A stretch of 64,000 nt of DNA, from assembly GCF_963665355.1 (NCBI RefSeq), contig NZ_OY762229.1:5084001-5148000 (forward strand), written 5' to 3'. The DNA is from an uncultured Desulfobacter sp. Its GTDB lineage: Bacteria; Desulfobacterota; Desulfobacteria; Desulfobacterales; Desulfobacteraceae. Below are positions 56,082 to 64,000 of this stretch, piece after piece; positions within the stretch are counted from its first letter, which is position 1; every line of letters starts with the position of its first letter. Made by a program: the position numbers and the translations under genes. The notes beneath the pieces are model-generated. The model did not search any database and was not told the origin of the DNA. It worked only from the letters and a program-made list of their open reading frames with translations.

Positions 56082-57524
56082 GGTTACTCTCCTTTGGTAA
56101 TGGCAGGGTGAAATAAAAAGTGGCGCCCGACCCCGATTCCGATTCTACCCAGATCCGGCCACCGTGACGAACCACGATCCGCTGGCAGAGTGACAGGCCG
56201 ATACCGGTTCCGGGGTACTCTTCCCTGGTGTGCAACCGATGGAAGAGTTGGAAAATCCGGTCCTGATCCTCTTTTTTTATGCCGATGCCGTTATCGCGCA
56301 CCGAAAAGAGCAGTTCCTTGTCCTGTTGGATCGCGTCAACATGAATCCGGGGGATTTCTCCAGGCTTGCTGAATTTCAGAGCGTTGCCCACCAGATTCTG
56401 GAAGAGCTGGTTAATCTGATTTTCGTCAGCCAGCACCTGGGGCAGGTCGCTGTTTGTCACATCGGCTCCCGCCTCTTCAATGGACAAAGACAGGTTGGCC
56501 AGTGCCGTCTTGAGGCAATTGGTGCTGTCCACCAGTTCCGGCTCCTGCCCCTTGGTGGTGATGCGGGAATAGGCAAGCAGATCGTTGATCATGCGCTGCA
56601 TACGTTCGGCGCCGTCTGCAGCGTAATTGATAAAGTCGTCGGCATCGGCGTCCAGCTTACCCTTGTAGCGCCGGGCCAGCAGCTTGACATAGCTTGCCAC
56701 CATCCGCAGAGGTTCCTGCAGATCATGGGAAGCGGCATAGGCAAATTGCTCCAGCTCACGGTTGGAGCGTTCCAATTCCTCTGTGCGCTCCTGCACCTGG
56801 ATTTGCAGCATCTTCTGGACAGTTATATCCCGGTCTGCACCCCGGTAGCCGAGAAGGTCGCCCTGGTCATCGAGCAGGGGAACACCATTGGTTACGAGGC
56901 AAACCCTCCGCCCGTTTTTCGCTACATTCCAGTTTTCCAGGTCTACCAGTGGCGCCTTTTGCTCAACCAGTTCCAGAAACGCGGTACGGCCCCGCCCCTG
57001 TTCTTCGGATGGCATCAGATCAAACGGTGTGCGTCCGAGCATCTCTTCGGGCCGGTATTTCAAGACCCTCTGTATTCCTTCGGAACAGAATGTGTAACAT
57101 CCTTTCGCATCAACTTCCCAGATCCAGTCGCTGGTACTGTTCAGGATATCCCGCAAGCGGTTTTCGCTGGAGAGCAATTGCGCTTCCATCCGCTTGCGCT
57201 CCGTGATATTCCGACCGATGCCAAGCACACCGAGTACACTCCCATTGGCATCGAAAACCGGCACCTTACGAGTTTCCAGAGTTACGTGACGGCCATCGGA
57301 CCGGTAGACGACCTCTTCCTCGTTGATACTGATCCGGCCCGCCGTAATAGCTTCCTGATCTTTTTTTCGAAAGAAAGCTGCCAGCTCGCCGGAAACGAAG
57401 TCGTAATCAGTCTTGCCGAGAATATCCTTTTCAGCTGCGCCGTAGAATAACTCGAACTCCGGGTTGCAGGTTAAATAGACCCCCTCCGGGTCCTTCAGCC
57501 AGATCAGGTCCGGGATGGTATTGA
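56045..57524 (-). repeat. 1.48-kb duplicated block, copy A (kinase C-terminal half)
   Basis: Collinear without gaps to 59013-60492 (offset 2968). I see about ten base differences, nearly all in the last 200 bp at the right. The block covers two PAS domains, HisKA, HATPase and the first codons of the following response regulator. Confidence 0.9.
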
Positions 57525-58596
57525 CTATATTGTCGAGAAACAATGTCTTTTCCCGTAAATTCTCGTCGGACTGCATCAGCGCATGGGCTTGCTCATCCAC
57601 CAGCCGCTCCAGCTCCTTCTGATGTACCAGCAGGTGACCTGTAAGGGGGCGTAACAGCAACACCACGCCGGAGATCCCCAGCAATAAAAGCGCGGCATAG
57701 GCAATGCCTACCCAGATCAGAATACGATTGGCTGCCCCCATGAGAGTCTCTTTATCCTGTCCGACCGCCAGCAGCCAGTCCGCAGGCATCAAACATACCA
57801 GCACCACGAATTCCTGCTTGCCATCGGCGCGTGACCACCAACTTGAACATCGTTCCTCCCCGGCCTTGGGCACGGCGACTGTACCGGCATCTACCGCTGC
57901 AGCCAGCCCATCCTCCGTACCGGCAGGAATTAAAAGAGACTGCCAGCCGTCCGGACTACGGGTTAAAATTCTGGTACTGCTGCCCAAACGTCCAGATACC
58001 TCTGCAAGGCGTTTCCGCAGGCTGGCAAGGTTGCACATAAACAGATCCGTTCCATGAACCTGCTTCTTGTCGTCAACGATAGGGATCCGCAGTGCGAGAA
58101 ATTTAGTTCCCTGGTCATCGACGCCACTACGTCCGGAAACAACCTGTTGAGGGTCACTCCCTGCCGATGGCCACATTCCCTCTTCAAGGGGTTTACCCAG
58201 ACGAATCACGGGCCGTCCCTGCCGATCAAGCCGCACCATTCCCAGGAGTTCCGGGGCCTGTCTCAGGGCATCAGCCAATTTCGGTGTACTGAAGGAAACC
58301 AGTTTGTCCAAATCGATCTCACCCTGGTTGTACTGCATCAGTGCTTTGCGGATCTGTGTCCGACTGCCGACCTGTAACCCCAATCCGACAAGGTGCTGAT
58401 GGTACCCCTCAACGATCAGCCGCTGCAGATCGAGTTGATGTTCCAACTCACTCAGCGCCTGCGCACTCAAGCGGTTATTCAGGGGCAAAAGCCCCAGCAG
58501 TCCCGCCGCCAGCCCCACTCCGCAGATGAGCAATACACAAAGCCCCAATAGTCTTCGTCGAAGCTGTGCGGTATTCTGAATGCTGGCTGTAGTCAT
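56074..58596 (-). CDS. dCache PAS-PAS histidine kinase
   Basis: 840 residues. A membrane segment (about 18-38), a periplasmic dCache-like domain (about 50-285: GYHQHLVGLGLQVGS, MVRLDRQGRPVIRL) and a second membrane segment (about 290-312) are followed by two PAS domains, a HisKA domain ([12 protein letters not shown], His about 624) and an HATPase ([26 protein letters not shown]). Everything after about residue 357 is nearly identical to the kinase at 59042-61747, so the two differ only in the sensor. It starts six bases after the response regulator stop. Confidence 0.92.
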   Translation of the reverse strand: MTTASIQNTAQLRRRLLGLCVLLICGVGLAAGLLGLLPLNNRLSAQALSELEHQLDLQRLIVEGYHQHLVGLGLQVGSRTQIRKALMQYNQGEIDLDKLVSFSTPKLADALRQAPELLGMVRLDRQGRPVIRLGKPLEEGMWPSAGSDPQQVVSGRSGVDDQGTKFLALRIPIVDDKKQVHGTDLFMCNLASLRKRLAEVSGRLGSSTRILTRSPDGWQSLLIPAGTEDGLAAAVDAGTVAVPKAGEERCSSWWSRADGKQEFVVLVCLMPADWLLAVGQDKETLMGAANRILIWVGIAYAALLLLGISGVVLLLRPLTGHLLVHQKELERLVDEQAHALMQSDENLREKTLFLDNIVNTIPDLIWLKDPEGVYLTCNPEFELFYGAAEKDILGKTDYDFVSGELAAFFRKKDQEAITAGRISINEEEVVYRSDGRHVTLETRKVPVFDANGSVLGVLGIGRNITERKRMEAQLLSSENRLRDILNSTSDWIWEVDAKGCYTFCSEGIQRVLKYRPEEMLGRTPFDLMPSEEQGRGRTAFLELVEQKAPLVDLENWNVAKNGRRVCLVTNGVPLLDDQGDLLGYRGADRDITVQKMLQIQVQERTEELERSNRELEQFAYAASHDLQEPLRMVASYVKLLARRYKGKLDADADDFINYAADGAERMQRMINDLLAYSRITTKGQEPELVDSTNCLKTALANLSLSIEEAGADVTNSDLPQVLADENQINQLFQNLVGNALKFSKPGEIPRIHVDAIQQDKELLFSVRDNGIGIKKEDQDRIFQLFHRLHTREEYPGTGIGLSLCQRIVVRHGGRIWVESESGSGATFYFTLPLPKESNHV

Positions 58597-58602
58597 GACC
58601 TT

Positions 58603-59049
58603 TTAGATTTTCCTTCCCGGCAGTTTAACGACGGTAAACCAGAACTGTTCGATCATCTTAACAATTTCGATAAACTGCTCGAAGTCGACGGGTTTGGTGA
58701 TAAAACAATTGGCGTTGAGTTCATAAGTTTTCAGAATATCTTCCTCTGCCTTGGAGGTTGTCAGCACAACCACCGGAATAGTTTTGAGATCCTGATCCAT
58801 TTTGATTTCCGCCAGGACTTCGCGACCACCCATTTTCGGCATGTTGAGATCGAGGAGAATCAAGTCGGGCCGGGCCGTCCCTGCATACCGCCCCTGACGG
58901 CGCAGATAGGCCATTGCTTCCTCGCCGTCCTGCGCGACCTGGAGATTGATGTCGATCTTGCCCTCCTTGAGGGCCTCACGGGTCAGACGTACATCACCCG
59001 GGTTGTCTTCAACCAGCAAGACTTCGATGGGGACTTTTTGTTCATACAT
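58603..59049 (-). CDS. Rcp1-type single-domain response regulator
   Basis: 148 residues, a stand-alone receiver. VEDNPGD (acid pocket), phospho-Asp67 in [13 protein letters not shown], Thr in VLTTSK and Lys119 in FITKP are all present. The sequence resembles cyanobacterial Rcp1, the partner of phytochrome-type kinases whose H box ([12 protein letters not shown]) is the same as in both kinases here. It has no output domain and probably relays phosphate to another protein, perhaps the REC-GGDEF protein. GGAG precedes its ATG, and it overlaps the upstream kinase gene by eight bases. Confidence 0.93.
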   Translation of the reverse strand: MYEQKVPIEVLLVEDNPGDVRLTREALKEGKIDINLQVAQDGEEAMAYLRRQGRYAGTARPDLILLDLNMPKMGGREVLAEIKMDQDLKTIPVVVLTTSKAEEDILKTYELNANCFITKPVDFEQFIEIVKMIEQFWFTVVKLPGRKI

Positions 59050-60492
59050 GGTTACTCTCCTTTGGTAATGGCAGGGTGAAATAAAAAGTGGCGCCCGACC
59101 CCGATTCCGATTCTACCCAGATCCGGCCACCGTGACGAACCACGATCCGCTGGCAGAGTGACAGGCCGATACCGGTTCCGGGGTACTCTTCCCTGGTGTG
59201 CAACCGATGGAAGAGTTGGAAAATCCGGTCCTGATCCTCTTTTTTTATGCCGATGCCGTTATCGCGCACCGAAAAGAGCAGCTCCTTGTCCTGTTGGATC
59301 GCGTCAACATGAATCCGGGGGATTTCTCCAGGCTTGCTGAATTTCAGAGCGTTGCCCACCAGATTCTGGAAGAGCTGGTTAATCTGATTTTCGTCAGCCA
59401 GCACCTGGGGCAGGTCGCTGTTTGTCACATCGGCTCCCGCCTCTTCAATGGACAAAGACAGGTTGGCCAGTGCCGTCTTGAGGCAATTGGTGCTGTCCAC
59501 CAGTTCCGGCTCCTGCCCCTTGGTGGTGATGCGGGAATAGGCAAGCAGATCGTTGATCATGCGCTGCATACGTTCGGCGCCGTCTGCAGCGTAATTGATA
59601 AAGTCGTCGGCATCGGCGTCCAGCTTACCCTTGTAGCGCCGGGCCAGCAGCTTGACATAGCTTGCCACCATCCGCAGAGGTTCCTGCAGATCATGGGAAG
59701 CGGCATAGGCAAATTGCTCCAGCTCACGGTTGGAGCGTTCCAATTCCTCTGTGCGCTCCTGCACCTGGATTTGCAGCATCTTCTGGACAGTTATATCCCG
59801 GTCTGCACCCCGGTAGCCGAGAAGGTCGCCCTGGTCATCGAGCAGGGGAACACCATTGGTTACGAGGCAAACCCTCCGCCCGTTTTTCGCTACATTCCAG
59901 TTTTCCAGGTCTACCAGTGGCGCCTTTTGCTCAACCAGTTCCAGAAACGCGGTACGGCCCCGCCCCTGTTCTTCGGATGGCATCAGATCAAACGGTGTGC
60001 GTCCGAGCATCTCTTCGGGCCGGTATTTCAAGACCCTCTGTATTCCTTCGGAACAGAATGTGTAACATCCTTTCGCATCAACTTCCCAGATCCAGTCGCT
60101 GGTACTGTTCAGGATATCCCGCAAGCGGTTTTCGCTGGAGAGCAATTGCGCTTCCATCCGCTTGCGCTCCGTGATATTCCGACCGATGCCAAGCACACCG
60201 AGTACACTCCCATTGGCATCGAAAACCGGCACCTTACGAGTTTCCAGAGTTACGTGACGGCCATCGGACCGGTAGACGACCTCTTCCTCGTTAATACTGA
60301 TCCGACCTGCAGCGATGGCTTCCTGATCTTTTTTTCGAAAGAAAGCTGCCAACTCGCCGGAAACGAAGTCGTAATCAGTCTTGCCGAGAATATCCTTTTC
60401 AGCTGCGCCGTAGAATAACTCGAACTCCGGGTTGCAGGTTAAATAGACCCCCTCCGGGTCCTTCAGCCAAATCAGGTCCGGGATGGTATTGA
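59013..60492 (-). repeat. 1.48-kb duplicated block, copy B (kinase C-terminal half)
   Basis: The partner of 56045-57524. The left end lies inside the response regulator gene and the right end at the ATPDLIW-like start of the second PAS, where the two kinases diverge abruptly. Confidence 0.9.
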
Positions 60493-61747
60493 TCATAGTG
60501 GAAAGACGGTTTTTAATTTCCCGGAGTGCATCTTCCATCCGCCTGCGCTCGGAAATATCCACCATCACGGCTATATTGCCGGTGACATTGCCCATGTCGT
60601 CATACAGTGGAGAGGCAAAAATAGAGAAGTCAATGGGTGAACCGTCACGTCGGCAACGTTGTACTTCCACCCCGTTTAAAGTCAGACCTTTGCGTATTTG
60701 CTCCCGGAAACGCTGAAATTCCCCCTCCTTGTCCATCGGCACCGTGGGCAGGGGACGTCCTATGACTTCTGCTGCACTCCAGCCGAGCATTTTTTCGGCG
60801 GCCTTATTCCAGATAGAATGCACATTTCCGTCCAGATCAAGATCGATAATGGCCGTAGGGGCCGCATTGAGTATGCTCTGCAGCATATCATTAGTCTGTT
60901 GCAAAACCCGGTTGGTTACGGCAAGCTGAAGACGGTCTGCCATGAACTGTTCGACTGATCTGGCCATCCTGCCGATTTCATCACCGCCCCGCACGGCAAC
61001 CAGAGCATGGCCGGTTTGTGCTGCTTCCCACAACAGATGGCGGCTGATTTCATGCAAGCGTGCCAGGACACGTTTTTCCAGGACAAAGTAGAAAAACAGC
61101 CAGGCAGCGATCATACTGACAATAAATATGGTCAATACCAGACGACTGCTTTTTTCAGAGGCGACGGCAAGATTGTGGACAGCAGCCTGGTAGTCGTCCT
61201 TACCACGGGTGGACAATTTTCCGGTGGCAGCCGCCATAGCCGACGCCTGACGAGCTAATTCATCGCTGAAACGCTGCCGGTTATTGCGACCACCGGCCGG
61301 CGAAGTGCCTTGTAATTCCAGGGTTCGCAGGCCGACAACCACATGAATGATATTTCGGAAAATTTGCTCAGCCTGATACATTGCCAATACTGCAATATCG
61401 TCTTCCTTGCTTCCCAATTGTCCCGCCTGGCGGTCCAGTTTATCCAGCAATGGAATAATTTGAGTATAACTGGTTTGTATCCGTTCTTCAGTGACTGCAG
61501 ACAGCATACGGTTGGTTTCAAGCTCGATCAGCATTGCAGTTTTACCCAACTCTTGCATAGCCTCCATCTGTACCAACCGCCCACCGGCCAGTTGCCGTGT
61601 ATGTGCCACCGATTGGCGCAAGGAAAGAAAAGAAATCCAGCTGGCTGTGGCGATCAATAGGGCAAGGATCGTCAAGGCAAGCCTGAATTGCCAACGAAGA
61701 GAACGAGGCACAAAGATTGTAGCAATTTTCTTCACCCCAAAACTCAT
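59042..61747 (-). CDS. histidine kinase with periplasmic helical sensor, HAMP and three PAS
   Basis: 901 residues. The N-terminal membrane segment (about 18-40), a periplasmic, helical region (about 45-200, TorS-like four-helix character: [22 protein letters not shown]), a second membrane segment (about 203-225) and a HAMP linker precede three PAS domains (about 285-405, 418-535, 540-655), HisKA (His about 685) and HATPase. The start ATG follows the stop of the periplasmic binding protein gene with no gap, so the binding protein is the likely ligand-presenting partner, as in TorT-TorS or LuxP-LuxQ. The part after residue 418 is shared with the next kinase. Confidence 0.92.
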   Translation of the reverse strand: MSFGVKKIATIFVPRSLRWQFRLALTILALLIATASWISFLSLRQSVAHTRQLAGGRLVQMEAMQELGKTAMLIELETNRMLSAVTEERIQTSYTQIIPLLDKLDRQAGQLGSKEDDIAVLAMYQAEQIFRNIIHVVVGLRTLELQGTSPAGGRNNRQRFSDELARQASAMAAATGKLSTRGKDDYQAAVHNLAVASEKSSRLVLTIFIVSMIAAWLFFYFVLEKRVLARLHEISRHLLWEAAQTGHALVAVRGGDEIGRMARSVEQFMADRLQLAVTNRVLQQTNDMLQSILNAAPTAIIDLDLDGNVHSIWNKAAEKMLGWSAAEVIGRPLPTVPMDKEGEFQRFREQIRKGLTLNGVEVQRCRRDGSPIDFSIFASPLYDDMGNVTGNIAVMVDISERRRMEDALREIKNRLSTMINTIPDLIWLKDPEGVYLTCNPEFELFYGAAEKDILGKTDYDFVSGELAAFFRKKDQEAIAAGRISINEEEVVYRSDGRHVTLETRKVPVFDANGSVLGVLGIGRNITERKRMEAQLLSSENRLRDILNSTSDWIWEVDAKGCYTFCSEGIQRVLKYRPEEMLGRTPFDLMPSEEQGRGRTAFLELVEQKAPLVDLENWNVAKNGRRVCLVTNGVPLLDDQGDLLGYRGADRDITVQKMLQIQVQERTEELERSNRELEQFAYAASHDLQEPLRMVASYVKLLARRYKGKLDADADDFINYAADGAERMQRMINDLLAYSRITTKGQEPELVDSTNCLKTALANLSLSIEEAGADVTNSDLPQVLADENQINQLFQNLVGNALKFSKPGEIPRIHVDAIQQDKELLFSVRDNGIGIKKEDQDRIFQLFHRLHTREEYPGTGIGLSLCQRIVVRHGGRIWVESESGSGATFYFTLPLPKESNHV

Positions 61748-62977
61748 TTATTTTCCCCAGATGCCTTTATAGATTTCCCGGTAGCCGTTGTCGGGATCGA
61801 ACTTCAGGTCCGGTCCACCGTCATGTGAGATATTTTTCGGAGTGACCAAATGAACCGGAACGACGTAGCCGTTAACAGGCTGATGCGCAAGCAGTCGATT
61901 TAATTCGTCAACCACCTGCCAGCCGTGCAAATTGAGCGGCTCAGCTACCGTTCCTGTCTGGTAGAGATTTGCCTGGATACGGACAAAGGCTGCTGCACTG
62001 CCGTCTCCGGCAGAAAACATCCTGAGGCTGGCTGGTGATCGTCCGGCCTTGGTCAGTTCCTGCACCGCATAGTCGAAATAGATGTCGTTAATGGCCAAGG
62101 CATAGGTCCAGCGGGAACCGTAACGGTCGAGCAGTTCCCGGGTGATACCCGGCATCAGCTCTCCGCTCTTCGAGATGGCCACATCACGCATTTCCAGCAA
62201 CTCACACCCTGCACAGGACCGAATCACATCTGCCATGGCATTGGCCTTGGCCATAGCTATCCTGAAATTTGAGTCGGTAAAGATCACCACACCGGCATGC
62301 CCGCCGGAATCAACAACCGCAGCCATGGCGGTGGTGCGGGCAACCTCCAGCGGATCGGTCGATATATTAACCGCCACCGGACTGCCGTTCATTGGGCCTG
62401 CCTCAGGGCCGACATGCCAACCGACAATGGGAATTGCCCGGTCGGAAAATGGTTTAAGATAAGGGGCCATCTCACCGACGTCTGCGCCAACCAGAATCAT
62501 GCCGTCGGGATTGATGTCCAGGGCATTGGTCGCTGCCCTGGCGCGTCCTGCTGGTGTGCCGCCGGCATCGAAAATTTTTACATTCCACTGCAAGAAATGT
62601 GCGGCCTCACCAATGCCTTGCGCAACACCAAGGATACCACCGTTGCGCAATTCCTCGGCAACGATGGCAATTCTTTTTCCTGTCACACCGGTTGGTCCGG
62701 ATCGAGGACCGGACCAGGGAGGCGTGGGAACCGTTGCTTCATCGACCAATTGCCGCATATCCCCCAAGCCGGGACTGCCGGCTTCCGCTCGGACCGACAC
62801 GACGATGCACAGCATGATAAATGCGGACAGAACACAGGAGCTTCCCTTGCGGAGCACCGCCTTATCTCTCAAACTCGAACAACCGCTACCATAACAGCCA
62901 CCCGAAGCTGCAGGTCTGCAAAGCAGATTGGACACAATGAAAAGCCGAACATTGTCGATATTCCGGTTAAAAAACAT
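61748..62977 (-). CDS. periplasmic sugar-binding-like protein (Peripla_BP_4), sensor partner
   Basis: 409 residues. After a hydrophobic export signal (about residues 45-65, CVLSAFIMLCIVVSVRA), the mature part shows the two-lobed type I binding fold: GKRIAIVAEELRNGGILGVAQGI, ILVGADVGEM, VVIFTDSNFRIAMAKANAMAD, ALAINDIYFDYAV, FSAGDGSAAAFV. GGGAGG lies before ATG 62977, but this puts 40 extra residues before the signal, so an internal TTG or GTG near 62860 may be the real start. No transporter genes are adjacent; the next gene is a histidine kinase. Confidence 0.85.
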   Translation of the reverse strand: MFFNRNIDNVRLFIVSNLLCRPAASGGCYGSGCSSLRDKAVLRKGSSCVLSAFIMLCIVVSVRAEAGSPGLGDMRQLVDEATVPTPPWSGPRSGPTGVTGKRIAIVAEELRNGGILGVAQGIGEAAHFLQWNVKIFDAGGTPAGRARAATNALDINPDGMILVGADVGEMAPYLKPFSDRAIPIVGWHVGPEAGPMNGSPVAVNISTDPLEVARTTAMAAVVDSGGHAGVVIFTDSNFRIAMAKANAMADVIRSCAGCELLEMRDVAISKSGELMPGITRELLDRYGSRWTYALAINDIYFDYAVQELTKAGRSPASLRMFSAGDGSAAAFVRIQANLYQTGTVAEPLNLHGWQVVDELNRLLAHQPVNGYVVPVHLVTPKNISHDGGPDLKFDPDNGYREIYKGIWGK

Positions 62978-63058
62978 GGCAATTGCCTCCCTATATAATG
63001 AGATATTTTATTAACGCCAAAAAAGAGACCGAGATATGCCTCCCATAAGCGGCAAAAG

Positions 63059-63598
63059 TTAGCCCACTGGAGGCGAGTAAAAAACAACACCTGCACCATT
63101 ATCGGTTTGACTATGATCGTCACGGATGTGCCCATAAGTTCTTGCTGCCAGTATGCCGCCGTCTTTGTGCCCTAGCCATTTTCCGACGGTTGCAAAGTCA
63201 ATGCCCGATTCAATGCAGGTCGTGGCAAAAAAATGCCTCAGGTCATGAATGCGGACGTGTGGGATATTCAAGCGTTTGCAGGCGTTTGTAAGAGCTTCTC
63301 GCGGGGACTTTAAGGCAAAAAGTGGCCTCCCGGACTCTGGGTTTATGCGTTTAATCAGACCTGACATTGCTGGTATAATTGGCACGTACCGCGATTCATG
63401 GTTTTTGGTTCCCGTTGCGCCTCCGGCAATCCGGATTCGACTTTCTTCAATATGGTACCCGGTGATGTGGCGAGCTTCATCGATCCTGACACCCGAGTAT
63501 GCTAAAAACTCTATGAACTGCGACGCTTCAAGACTATGTAATTTTTTTTGGGCTTTAAAGGATAGGAACTTCCTTTTTGCCTGGCAAGGTATAGCAAA
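63059..63598 (-). pseudogene. tyrosine recombinase, 5' truncated
   Basis: The catalytic domain of a phage-type integrase: Arg in AYSGVRIDEARHI, HDLRHFFATT, LGHKDGGILAARTYGHI with the Tyr. The frame is open to 63598 without a start codon, and the N-terminal core-binding domain is missing. The end GVVFYSPPVG is normal. It may be the remnant of the element that brought in the signalling operon, or of an insertion next to it. Confidence 0.8.
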
Positions 63599-63630
63599 TC
63601 ATGACAAGATCATCAAGAGCCTGAAATATG

Positions 63631-63680
63631 GCCCCAGCCGGGCGCAGCTACAACATGTTGTAGCTGCGCCCGGCTGGGGC
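63631..63680. repeat. perfect 50-bp palindrome
   Basis: 25 bp (starting GCCCCAGCCGGGCGC and ending ACAACA) is followed immediately by its exact reverse complement, with no spacer. It lies between the truncated integrase and the IS91-like transposase end. No T run follows, so it is not a typical terminator. Confidence 0.95.
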
Positions 63681-63836
63681 TTCTGTGGCAAAGCGGTTGT
63701 GGGGATAAAAAACAACTTTGGAAAACGCAGAATAAAAACTCGGGTTGTATTCACCGAAAAAAGGAATAGCACCTATCTTTTAGGCTGATTCTGGACAGAC
63801 CTCACCGGAAACCCCGCAAAACACTCAAAAAAAAAA

Positions 63837-64000
63837 TCAGTTCCAGTAGTCGGCTGCCGGGATTTGGGAATCGGAAAAGTCGTAAAGCAAATCAGGAATA
63901 TAGTCTGAAGTGACAGGTTGAGGTGGATCATGGTTTCGGATATCCCAAAGTCCAAGATGGCGCAATATTTTTTCGATGATGTCAAGTTCTTCGATGAAAC
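63837..64000 (-). CDS. IS91-like transposase, C-terminal end only
   Basis: A frame entering from the window edge ends at TGA 63837-63839. Its 53 residues read EKILRHLGLWDIRNHDPP near the start, the pattern of the C terminus of IS91/Y2-type transposases found in many delta-proteobacteria, then an acidic tail to ADYWN. The rest lies outside the window. The family call rests on this short stretch. Confidence 0.6.
   Translation of the reverse strand, partial: FIEELDIIEKILRHLGLWDIRNHDPPQPVTSDYIPDLLYDFSDSQIPAADYWN

Noticed and set aside
56230..57450. 406-codon open frame on the plus strand, antisense to the second kinase (and its twin at 59198-60418)
   Set aside because: It mirrors conserved kinase and PAS codons, has no ribosome-binding site and occurs twice only because the block is duplicated.
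1..64000. CRISPR arrays, rRNA genes
   Set aside because: No regularly spaced repeats and no rRNA sequence were seen.

Overview
The window looks like a chromosomal segment of a sulfate-reducing Desulfobacterota bacterium, most likely a Desulfobacteraceae relative (Desulfobacter/Desulfobacula type). This is inference from gene content: a NIL-domain ferredoxin, many PAS/HisKA sensors, a conserved Cys4 tail on a sensor protein, and a complete Gram-negative envelope set (porin, lipoprotein, PlsB, peptidoglycan recycling). No 16S rRNA gene is present to confirm it.

Positions 1-42 kb are mostly core genome. In order they hold: a PAS sensor (partial); a tRNA sulfur-modification cluster (NIL ferredoxin, mnmA, mtaB); a TerB/J-domain protein; a BON lipoprotein; dnaE and guaB; a lipase-like hydrolase; phosphofructokinase; a YciO/Sua5 protein; sppA flanked by two copies of a hairpin repeat; rpsA-cmk-hisC; a NamZ-like muramidase; plsB with a fused MurU-AmgK peptidoglycan-recycling enzyme and dapB; a catalytically dead IS481-like transposase relative; a very large flagellin whose middle is built of hexapeptide repeats; a DMT permease; a porin; a FlgO/VCBS-repeat protein; mutL; gatA-gatC; a SPOR protein that seems to start at ATT; argS; and two tRNA-Ser genes.

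From the tRNA pair to about 52.6 kb the sequence is accessory. It holds a VapBC toxin-antitoxin pair, a DUF169 protein with a half-size EamA transporter, a divergent BTAD/ATPase/TPR regulator split by a frameshift at an A10 tract, an integron-type integrase (IntI family) without a recognisable cassette array, a truncated IS4-type transposase, and a sensor gene cut off by it.

From about 52.7 to 63.0 kb one long minus-strand operon encodes a signalling module: periplasmic sugar-binding-like protein, histidine kinase, Rcp1-type response regulator, second histidine kinase whose C-terminal half is nearly identical to the first, a 24-codon remnant of a second response regulator, a 5TMR-LYT histidine kinase with a perfect 126-bp internal duplication, and a REC-GAF-GGDEF cyclic-di-GMP synthase. 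The right edge holds a 5'-truncated phage-type integrase, a perfect 50-bp palindrome and the C-terminal end of an IS91-like transposase. The operon therefore appears to sit next to mobile-element debris and has been remodelled by recent duplication.
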